Positions 1 to 5,237 of a stretch of 12,537 nucleotides of DNA are shown here, in pieces (positions within the stretch are counted from its first letter, which is position 1; every line of letters begins with the position of its first letter). The translations under genes were made by a program, and so were the position numbers. Origin of the DNA: JBECKQ01 sp040235375. GTDB lineage: Bacteria > Planctomycetota > Phycisphaerae > UBA1845. The stretch spans positions 1 through 12,537 of the forward strand of contig JBECKQ010000424.1 in NCBI GenBank assembly GCA_040235375.1, read 5' to 3'. The notes under the pieces were generated by a model. The model was not told where the DNA came from, did no database searches, and saw nothing but the letters and a program-made list of their open reading frames with translations.

Positions 1-4
1 CCCC

Positions 5-1186
5 ATGTTGAAAAACGTGTACATCGCCGGAGGCGTTCGAACACCGTTCGGCTCGTTTCTTGGATCGCTCAGCGAAGTCCCCGCCCCCAAGCTCGGGGCG
101 ACCGCGATCAAGGCGGCCCTCGAACGCGCCGCGGTCAAACCGACCGACGTGGACGAGGTCTTCATGGGCAACGTCGTCGGCGCCGGCCTCGGCCAGAACA
201 TCGCTCGCCAGTGCAGCCTCGGGGCGGGCATCGGCTCCGAGGTGGGTTGCACGACCATCAACAAGGTCTGCGGCTCGGCCATGCGGGCCATCATCATCGC
301 CGCCCAGGGCATCCAGTGCGGCGACATCGACCTGGCGGTCTCCGGCGGCGTCGAAAGCATGACCCAAGCGCCCTACCTGCTTCCGAAGGCCCGCACCGGC
401 TATCGCATGGGGCACGGGCAACTGATCGACTCGATGATCCACGATGGTCTCTGGGACGTGTACAAGGACGTCCACATGGGCATGTGCGGCGACAGCACCG
501 CAAAGGAACTGAATTTCTCCCGCGAGGAGCAGGACGCTTTCTCCATCGAGAGCTACAAGCGGGCCCAGGCCGCCTGGAAAAACGGCTTCTACAAGAAATT
601 CGTCGTGCCCGTCGAAATCCAGACCCGCAAGGGCACCGTCACCGTGGCGGAGGACGAGGAGCCCACGCGCTTCAACGAGGCCAAGTTCCGCGAGCTCAAA
701 CCGGCCTTCGGCAAGGAAGGCACGGTCACCGCGGGCAATGCTTCGACCATCAACGACGGCGCCGCGGCCTGTATCGTTGTGGGCGAAGAGAAGCTTAAAA
801 AGCTCGGCATCAAGCCGCAGGCTCGCATCCTCGGCCACACCAACGTCGCCATGGAGCCCGACCAGTTCACCATCGCCCCGATCGGCGCGATCCGGAAGCT
901 GTCGGAGAAGCTCTCGCTCAAGCTGGCCGACGTGGACCTTTTCGAGATAAATGAGGCATTCGCCGTAGTGGCCATGGCGGCCATGCGCGAGCTCAAGCTC
1001 GACCACGCCAAAGTGAATGTCAACGGCGGCGCGGTTGCGATCGGCCACCCGATCGGCGTGACCGGCGCACGCATCACCATCGAGCTGGCCTACGCACTGG
1101 CAGCGCGTGGCGGGCGGCTCGGCATCGCCTGCCTGTGCATCGGCGGCGGTGAGGCCAGCGCCATCGCCATCGAGCGTGTGAGTTGA
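5..1186 (+). CDS. Acetyl-CoA acetyltransferase (type II thiolase)
   Basis: This 393-residue protein is a full-length thiolase, probably a cytosolic acetyl-CoA C-acetyltransferase that condenses two acetyl-CoA into acetoacetyl-CoA or runs the reverse cleavage. The N-terminal VRTPFGSF segment is typical. The nucleophilic cysteine is Cys89 in the KVCGSAM motif. The middle has the MTQAPYLL...DSMIHDGL...HMG pattern of biosynthetic (AtoB/PhaA-like) thiolases. The NEAFA motif is at residues 316-320, the catalytic histidine is His348 in the AIGHPIGVTGAR block, and the second catalytic cysteine is Cys378 in CIGGG. The motif continues as GGGEA rather than the more common GGGQG or GGGMG. The ATG lies only four bases inside the window, so its ribosome binding site cannot be seen. 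No linked beta-oxidation or ketone-body gene is visible and the next gene is 363 bases away, so the pathway (butyrate, polyhydroxyalkanoate, isoprenoid or fatty-acid degradation) cannot be decided here. The family is secure; substrate chain length is inferred. Confidence 0.93.
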   Translation: MLKNVYIAGGVRTPFGSFLGSLSEVPAPKLGATAIKAALERAAVKPTDVDEVFMGNVVGAGLGQNIARQCSLGAGIGSEVGCTTINKVCGSAMRAIIIAAQGIQCGDIDLAVSGGVESMTQAPYLLPKARTGYRMGHGQLIDSMIHDGLWDVYKDVHMGMCGDSTAKELNFSREEQDAFSIESYKRAQAAWKNGFYKKFVVPVEIQTRKGTVTVAEDEEPTRFNEAKFRELKPAFGKEGTVTAGNASTINDGAAACIVVGEEKLKKLGIKPQARILGHTNVAMEPDQFTIAPIGAIRKLSEKLSLKLADVDLFEINEAFAVVAMAAMRELKLDHAKVNVNGGAVAIGHPIGVTGARITIELAYALAARGGRLGIACLCIGGGEASAIAIERVS

Positions 1187-1549
1187 GCACAAGCGACCAC
1201 GGCGCAGCCGCAGCAATGTGTTCTGCGACAATATGTTACAACTCGGCTCGCCATTACAGGCGGCAGCGCCATTTGGGTGGTGCGCGGCGTGCCGGGACGC
1301 CTCGACGGCGAACGTGATCGGAGCTTTTTTCCGCGGCGAACCATGCAAACGCACCTATAAATAAGAGATGGCGGCGGCGCTGAGTGCGCCGAATGAACGC
1401 CCGGCGTCAGGGGTGTCAAGGCAACAGGCAACGTCCCCGAACCACCGTTGCGTGCGCGTCGTAATCTGTTTAGCGAGCGGCATTTACAGTTTTGCAGGCC
1501 TTGACCTCGATCGGTAAAATCCCGCGCGGCAACAACACGGGAACCAGCC
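1187..1549. other. Non-coding leader between thiolase gene and nuo operon
   Basis: No convincing gene is present in this 363-base stretch. It contains several short perfect inverted repeats: GGCGT/ACGCC at 1286-1290 and 1297-1301, CGGCGC/GCGCCG at 1375-1380 and 1386-1391, and an 11-base near-palindrome ACGCC-C-GGCGT at 1397-1407. There is an AT-rich TATAAAT patch at 1356-1362 with no matching -35 element at normal spacing. A run of six T at 1325-1330 is not directly preceded by a stable stem, so it is not called a terminator. The last 60 bases hold the candidate promoter described separately. The region probably carries the end of the thiolase transcript and the control region of the nuo operon. 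Confidence 0.6.
1492..1520 (+). promoter_or_regulatory. Candidate sigma-70-type promoter for the nuo operon
   Basis: A TTGCAG hexamer (1492-1497) and a TAAAAT hexamer (1515-1520) are separated by exactly 17 bases. TAAAAT matches the -10 consensus at five of six positions; TTGCAG matches the -35 consensus mainly through TTG. Transcription would start near 1527, giving a 5' leader of about 23 bases before the nuoI ATG at 1550. The position, directly before the first gene of a long operon and after a 363-base gap, supports the call. It rests on pattern matching alone. Confidence 0.4.
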
Positions 1550-2251
1550 ATGCGTGACTACTTCTACAACGTCTACGCGACGGTCCGAACGATCCTCATT
1601 GGGATGAAGATCACGCTCCGTTACTGTTTCGCAAAGACCATCACGGTGCAGTACCCGGACGTACCTCCCACGGTGCAGCCGCGATTTCGCGGTTTCCACT
1701 GGTACGAGATCGAGAAGTGCATCGCCTGCGACCTATGCGCAAAGGCCTGTCCCGTCGACTGCATTTACATCGAGAAGACCGGCCCGCGCAAGACCGACAA
1801 GCAGACCGGCACGGCCGTCGGCGGCGCGATGACGCGCTACGCGATCGACTATTCCAAGTGCATGTTCTGCGGGTTGTGCACGCCGCCGTGCCCGACGGAC
1901 TGCATCCACATGGGCAGCATTCACGACCTGTCCGGCTACGACCGTAACGCGATGATCGTCGAGTTCACCGAACTGGCGAAGCAGGGTCTCAAGACGCCGC
2001 AGCCGTTGTGGATGCAGAAGGACGATCTGCCCGAGTGGGCGGCGAAAGCGAGGCAGGAGTGGATCGACCGGGCAGCCCCGGCGCGCCAGAGCATGCTCGA
2101 AGCCCTGACCGAGCGTGAGCCGCCCAAGAAGAAGAAACCCGAGGGCGGCGATGGCGACCAGGCAGCCGCCAAACCGGCGGCCAAGCCCGCCGCAAAGACG
2201 AAAGCTCCCGCGCCGGGGGCAAGCGCCCCGGCGCAGTCATCGAGTGAGTGA
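1550..2251 (+). CDS. nuoI: NADH-quinone oxidoreductase subunit I (2x[4Fe-4S] ferredoxin-like)
   Basis: NuoI carries clusters N6a and N6b, which relay electrons to cluster N2 in NuoB within the Q-module of complex I, on the cytoplasmic side. The two CxxCxxCxxxCP motifs are at Cys57/60/63/67 and Cys104/107/110/114. Each is followed by an additional cysteine (PVDC, Cys71; PTDC, Cys118). A hydrophobic N-terminal helix (about residues 4-28) matches the membrane-surface helix of the family. At 233 residues the protein is longer than the usual 150-180. The excess is a C-terminal tail (about residues 190-233) with a KKKK patch, Ala/Pro/Lys repeats and a Ser-rich end, which looks disordered. The ATG at 1550 has only a weak purine stretch (GGGAA) upstream. 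nuoI normally lies between nuoH and nuoJ; here it leads the operon, directly before nuoA. Confidence 0.95.
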   Translation: MRDYFYNVYATVRTILIGMKITLRYCFAKTITVQYPDVPPTVQPRFRGFHWYEIEKCIACDLCAKACPVDCIYIEKTGPRKTDKQTGTAVGGAMTRYAIDYSKCMFCGLCTPPCPTDCIHMGSIHDLSGYDRNAMIVEFTELAKQGLKTPQPLWMQKDDLPEWAAKARQEWIDRAAPARQSMLEALTEREPPKKKKPEGGDGDQAAAKPAAKPAAKTKAPAPGASAPAQSSSE

Positions 2252-2259
2252 GTGAGATC

Positions 2260-2724
2260 ATGCCGACTTTGATCGCAGCCGCCGAGGCCGTTCGTGGCGA
2301 CACGAACGTCGAACTCGTGCTCGGCATCCTGTTGTTTCTGGCCACGGGGATCCTGGTTCCTTTCGCCATCCTCCTGGTGGGCAAGTTCCTGCGTCCGACG
2401 ATGCCGAACCCGGAGAAGGCCATGCCGTACGAATGCGGCGAGCCGGTGATCGGCGACAGTTGGATCCAGTTTGACCTGCGGTTCTACATCGTTGCTCTGT
2501 TCTTCATCATCTTCGACGTCGAGATTGCCCTGCTGTGGCCCTGGGCCGTCGTCTACAAGGGGCTGGGCGCGTATGGATTGGGCGTGATGCTGTTCTTCCT
2601 CGTGCCCATCCTCGTCGGCTTCTTCTACGAGTGGCGGTTTGGCTACCTTGACTGGGTGCGCTCCGACGCCGCGCACCGCGAAACGACCCTGGGCACGCCG
2701 GCAGCGTCAGGCGGGCAGCGATAG
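2260..2724 (+). CDS. nuoA: NADH-quinone oxidoreductase subunit A
   Basis: NuoA is a small three-helix membrane subunit of complex I. Its long loop contacts the quinone site at the junction of the membrane and peripheral arms. Three hydrophobic segments are clear: about residues 20-45, 70-98 and 103-125. The loop motif YECGEP (residues 57-62) and the acidic FDVEIALLWPWA motif (Asp86, Glu88) identify the family. With ATG 2260 the protein has 154 residues, at the long end of the family. An in-frame GTG at 2248 would overlap the nuoI stop as GTGA and add four residues. I prefer ATG 2260 because a GAG lies seven bases before it, while nothing resembling a ribosome binding site precedes the GTG. 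The start sits immediately after a TGAG tandem repeat that places a stop codon in all three forward frames. Coupling to nuoI translation is likely. Confidence 0.94.
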   Translation: MPTLIAAAEAVRGDTNVELVLGILLFLATGILVPFAILLVGKFLRPTMPNPEKAMPYECGEPVIGDSWIQFDLRFYIVALFFIIFDVEIALLWPWAVVYKGLGAYGLGVMLFFLVPILVGFFYEWRFGYLDWVRSDAAHRETTLGTPAASGGQR

Positions 2725-2740
2725 CGGCCTGGAGAACGAC

Positions 2741-3265
2741 ATGAGTTGGATTGAGAACCGATTCGAGGAAGGGTTGATACTGACCTCGGTCGATTGGGCG
2801 CTCAACTGGGCGCGGCAGTACAGCATCTGGCCGCTCACGTTCGGTCTGGCGTGCTGCGCGATCGAGATGATGGCGACGGGCATGTCCCGCTGGGACCTGG
2901 ACCGATTCGGCGCCGGCGCCTACCGGGCGACGCCCCGCCAGGCGGACCTGATGATCGTGGCCGGCACGGTCACTTACAAGATGGCCAGCCGGCTTCGCCG
3001 TCTTTACAACCAGATGGGCGAGCCCCGCTTCGTCATGGCCATGGGGGCCTGCACGGTCGGCGGCGGGCCGTACTTCAAGCACGGCTACCACGTAGTCAAG
3101 GGCGTCGATCTGGTCGTTCCGGTCGACATCTACGTCCCGGGCTGCCCGCCGCGGCCCGAGTCGCTCCTCGAAGGCCTGATGCGCCTTCAGGACAAGATTC
3201 GCCACATGTCGCGAGCGCGCGATCCGATCGCCGAGGCGAACAAGCGCCAACTGGCCGGGCTGTAG
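2741..3265 (+). CDS. nuoB: NADH-quinone oxidoreductase subunit B (cluster N2 subunit)
   Basis: NuoB holds cluster N2, the terminal iron-sulfur cluster that passes electrons to quinone. The 174-residue product has the tandem cysteines Cys38-Cys39 (LACCAIEMM), Cys104 (GACTVGGG) and Cys135 (VPGCPPRPE), which are the four N2 ligands. The spacing from the third to the fourth ligand is 31 residues, two more than in the E. coli and Thermus proteins; the GPYFKHGYHVVKGVD version of this loop appears to be a family variant. The reading frame is open further upstream, but ATG 2741 is chosen because GGAG (2731-2734) lies six bases before it, the protein then starts at the usual point, and it clears the nuoA stop at 2724. 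The C-terminal tail is Arg/Lys-rich. The stop codon lies in a small hairpin loop. Confidence 0.96.
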   Translation: MSWIENRFEEGLILTSVDWALNWARQYSIWPLTFGLACCAIEMMATGMSRWDLDRFGAGAYRATPRQADLMIVAGTVTYKMASRLRRLYNQMGEPRFVMAMGACTVGGGPYFKHGYHVVKGVDLVVPVDIYVPGCPPRPESLLEGLMRLQDKIRHMSRARDPIAEANKRQLAGL

Positions 3266-3270
3266 GCCCG
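3256..3270 (+). repeat. Inverted repeat enclosing the nuoB stop codon
   Basis: Arms CGGGC (3256-3260) and GCCCG (3266-3270) pair perfectly around a five-base loop that contains the nuoB TAG at 3263-3265. No T-run follows, so this is not an intrinsic terminator. It resembles hairpins at the nuoD, nuoK and nuoM stops. The 62-base spacer to nuoC otherwise shows only a few more GC-rich short inverted repeats. Confidence 0.45.
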
Positions 3271-3327
3271 CCGCGGCTACCGCAGCGGACCACGATCTGC
3301 CGGCGGCCGTTCAAGGAACACTATTTG

Positions 3328-3861
3328 ATGTCACCTGAAGAGATTTGCGCCGCACTCAAGCAGAACTTCCCGGATGCCGTGAAGGACACCGTCCTCGAAG
3401 GCGCTCATCCGTACGCCGTGATCGCGGCCGAAAGCTGGCCGCAGGTGGCGCGTTTCCTGCGCGACGATCCCGCGATGGGCTTCAACTTCCTGCGCTGCAT
3501 CTCGTCGATCGACCTGCTCGCCGACGACAAGCTCGGCGCCGTGTACGACCTGTTCGCGATGTCGCCCGTTTCGGCCACGCAGGACATGACTGTGCGCCAC
3601 GAGTTCGCAGTGCGCGTCGTGGTCGATCGCAACGACCCGCACATTCCCAGCGTGACCGACGTGTGGCCCGCGGCCAACTGGCACGAGCGCGAGGCCTATG
3701 ACCTGATGGGCATCGTCTTTGACAATCACCCGGATCTGCGACGCATTCTGTGCCCCGACGACTGGGAAGGGCACCCGCTCCGTAAGGACTACGTCTTCCC
3801 GACCGAGTATCACGGCATCCCCGCGACGACGGAGCACGAGCTGACGAATCCCCGGCATTAG
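3328..3861 (+). CDS. nuoC: NADH-quinone oxidoreductase subunit C (30-kDa-type subunit)
   Basis: NuoC is a soluble Q-module subunit that packs against NuoD and helps hold the peripheral arm together; it has no cofactor. The 177-residue product has the family signature WHEREAYDLMGIVF (from Trp118) followed by HPDLRRIL and GHPLRKDY (residues 148-155). The N-terminal half contains the usual alpha/beta domain with FLRCISSID in the middle. The frame is open far upstream, inside nuoB, but ATG 3328 is chosen because AAGGAA (3313-3318) precedes it at acceptable spacing and the protein then has the family's usual length. It lies 62 bases after nuoB and 63 bases before nuoD. It is not fused to nuoD, unlike the E. 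coli nuoCD gene. Confidence 0.95.
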   Translation: MSPEEICAALKQNFPDAVKDTVLEGAHPYAVIAAESWPQVARFLRDDPAMGFNFLRCISSIDLLADDKLGAVYDLFAMSPVSATQDMTVRHEFAVRVVVDRNDPHIPSVTDVWPAANWHEREAYDLMGIVFDNHPDLRRILCPDDWEGHPLRKDYVFPTEYHGIPATTEHELTNPRH

Positions 3862-3913
3862 GCGGCTGGCCCGCGTGCCGCGCCAAGTGGCAGGTCCAAC
3901 CTGCTGAGCCGCC
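3861..3913 (+). promoter_or_regulatory. Predicted three-way-junction RNA structure in the nuoC-nuoD spacer
   Basis: An outer perfect inverted repeat, GGCGGCT (3861-3867) with AGCCGCC (3907-3913), encloses two inner hairpins. The first is GGC (3868-3870) with GCC (3882-3884), extended by CG/CG across one mismatch. The second is GCAGGT (3890-3895) with ACCTGC (3899-3904), a perfect six-base stem with a CCA loop. The outer stem starts on the last base of the nuoC stop codon and ends one base before the GGAG ribosome binding site of nuoD (3915-3918). Such a fold could influence nuoD translation or transcript processing. Folding was done by eye and the function is inferred. Confidence 0.4.
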
Positions 3914-3924
3914 CGGAGAAAGCC

Positions 3925-5124
3925 ATGGCTGATACGATCGATCAAACCAGGACTGTCGAGCGCGAGCCGGCCCAGGGCGACGTCGCCACCGAGGAAATGC
4001 TCGTCAACATGGGCCCCCAGCACCCGTCCACGCACGGCGTGCTCCGCCTCGTTCTCCGCACCGACGGCGAGATGGTTCTCGAAACCGTCCCGCACATCGG
4101 CTATCTCCACCGCTGTGCCGAGAAGATCGGCGAGAACGTCGCCCCCTACCAGTACATCCCCTACACCGACCGCATGGACTACCTCGCGGGGATGAACAAC
4201 AACCAGGCCTTCGCCCTCGCGGTCGAGAAGCTGGCCGGCCTCGAGGTTCCCGAACGCGCCAAGTACATCCGCGTCATCTTCGCCGAGCTCAACCGGATCG
4301 CCTCGCACCTCGTGGCGATCGGAACCTACGGGCTGGACATGGGCGCGTGGTCGCCGCTGCTGTACTGCTTCCGCGAGCGCGAGATGATCCTCGACATGTT
4401 CGAGTCCACCTGCGGTGCCCGCCTGACCTACAGCTACATCACCATCGGCGGCGTGACCGACGACCTGCCCGACGGCTTCGTGGACCGCTGCAACGAGTTC
4501 CTCGACTACTTCGAGCCGAAGATCGTCGATTACAATGAACTGCTCAGCTACAACCACATTTTCGTCAAGCGGACCGCCAACGTCGGCGTCATCTCCGCCG
4601 AGGATGCCGTCGCTTTCGGCCTCACCGGGCCCAACCTGCGGGCCAGCGGCGTCAAGTTCGACCTGCGCAAGGCCCTGCCCTACGAAATCTACGATCGCCT
4701 CCAGTTCGACGTGCCCGTCGGCGAGCCCGGCGGCCAGGGACGCATCCCGCGCGGCGTCGTCGTCGGCGACTGCTGGAACCGCTACTTCGTCCGCATCATC
4801 GAGATGGAGCAGTCCGTCCGGATTATCCGGCAGTGCCTCCGCGACCTGCCCGAGGCTGACCCGAAGGAGGGCGTCTGCCACAAGAAGAACAGAACGGTCA
4901 AGCTGCCGGCTGACGAGGTCTATTTTGAGATTGAAAATCCCCGCGGCCAGCTCGGCTTCTACGTCCAGGGCGACGGTTCGGCCATTCCCAGTCGCGTGAA
5001 AGTACGCGGGCCGACCTTCTGCCACCTGGGCATCATGAATTACGTGTCGAGGAACTGCCTTCTGGCGGATGTTCCCGCCATCCTCGGCTCGTTCGACATC
5101 GTCCTCGGTGAGGTCGATCGGTAG
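3925..5124 (+). CDS. nuoD: NADH-quinone oxidoreductase subunit D (49-kDa-type quinone-site subunit)
   Basis: NuoD forms the quinone-reduction chamber with NuoB and descends from the large subunit of [NiFe] hydrogenases. The 399-residue product keeps the key quinone residues: His37 in GPQHPSTHGVLRL, Tyr86 in RMDYL, and Asp138 in YGLDMGA, matching His59/Tyr108/Asp160 of the bovine 49-kDa subunit. The C-terminus ends in the conserved GEVDR. The nickel-ligand cysteines of hydrogenases are absent, as expected. Two local features stand out. The stretch after FDVPVGE (about residues 268-280) has roughly a dozen extra residues before GDCWNRY. The region before PRGQLG lacks the SMEALIHHFKLYTEG block seen in longer homologues, as in other short NuoD proteins. 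ATG 3925 has GGAG six bases upstream. The gene is followed by nuoH, not nuoE. Confidence 0.96.
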   Translation: MADTIDQTRTVEREPAQGDVATEEMLVNMGPQHPSTHGVLRLVLRTDGEMVLETVPHIGYLHRCAEKIGENVAPYQYIPYTDRMDYLAGMNNNQAFALAVEKLAGLEVPERAKYIRVIFAELNRIASHLVAIGTYGLDMGAWSPLLYCFREREMILDMFESTCGARLTYSYITIGGVTDDLPDGFVDRCNEFLDYFEPKIVDYNELLSYNHIFVKRTANVGVISAEDAVAFGLTGPNLRASGVKFDLRKALPYEIYDRLQFDVPVGEPGGQGRIPRGVVVGDCWNRYFVRIIEMEQSVRIIRQCLRDLPEADPKEGVCHKKNRTVKLPADEVYFEIENPRGQLGFYVQGDGSAIPSRVKVRGPTFCHLGIMNYVSRNCLLADVPAILGSFDIVLGEVDR

Positions 5125-5133
5125 GCGATCGAC
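5113..5133 (+). repeat. Perfect 8-bp hairpin with the nuoD stop codon in its loop
   Basis: Arms GTCGATCG (5113-5120) and CGATCGAC (5126-5133) pair perfectly around the five-base loop GTAGG, which contains the nuoD TAG at 5122-5124. The left arm encodes the conserved Val-Asp-Arg end of NuoD; the right arm is non-coding. No T-run follows. It is the longest of the stop-codon hairpins in this operon. A role in transcript end protection or processing is possible but unproven. Confidence 0.5.
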
Positions 5134-5237
5134 GCCTGCCGGCAAGCCTTCGTATCTGCCGGCCGGCGCTAGAATTGTGTGACTTTCGCTGTCTCCCGCA
5201 GGCGACCCGTTCGCCGATCGGTCATTGGAGCGCTGAT
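5134..5237. other. Structured nuoD-nuoH spacer where nuoE-nuoF-nuoG would normally lie
   Basis: This spacer has no gene. It holds two copies of CTGCCGGC (5136-5143 and 5156-5163), 20 bases apart; their GCCGGC cores can also pair with each other. A perfect hairpin follows, GGCGA (5201-5205) with TCGCC (5211-5215). The last part carries the TGGAG ribosome binding site for nuoH. There is no remnant of nuoE, nuoF or nuoG, although these three genes usually occupy this place. Confidence 0.5.
5226..5230 (+). promoter_or_regulatory. Ribosome binding site supporting a GTG start for nuoH
   Basis: TGGAG at 5226-5230 is seven bases before GTG 5238 and sixteen bases before the alternative ATG 5247. The spacing favours the GTG. 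A TTG at 5175 would keep the frame open further but has no comparable site and would add a non-hydrophobic, poorly conserved-looking stretch. Confidence 0.5.

Noticed and set aside
1215..1317. Small + strand reading frame of about 33 codons starting at ATG 1215 in the leader.
   Set aside because: No ribosome binding site, Arg-rich composition typical of out-of-frame GC-rich DNA, and no recognisable motif.
1325..1330. Run of six T as a rho-independent terminator of the thiolase gene.
   Set aside because: The nearest perfect stems (1286-1301 and 1298-1310) end 14 or more bases before the T-run, so no stem abuts it as a terminator requires.
1356..1361. TATAAA as a -10 element of a second promoter.
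   Set aside because: No acceptable -35 hexamer at 16-18 bases upstream; that stretch is GC-rich.
2639..2740. Upstream extension of nuoB overlapping nuoA.
   Set aside because: ATG 2741 has a good ribosome binding site and gives the family-typical start; the extension is nuoA coding sequence read in another frame.
4180..4215. NuoD has NNNQAFALAVEKL with Phe96 where homologues have Tyr; I first took this as loss of the quinone-binding tyrosine.
   Set aside because: Counting against the bovine and Thermus numbering shows the quinone-binding tyrosine is ten residues earlier, in the MDYL motif, and it is conserved here as Tyr86. The His37 and Asp138 partners are also present.
5175..5237. TTG 5175 start for nuoH, adding 21 residues.
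   Set aside because: No ribosome binding site at proper distance. The added residues show no family similarity, and TGGAG at 5226 points to GTG 5238.
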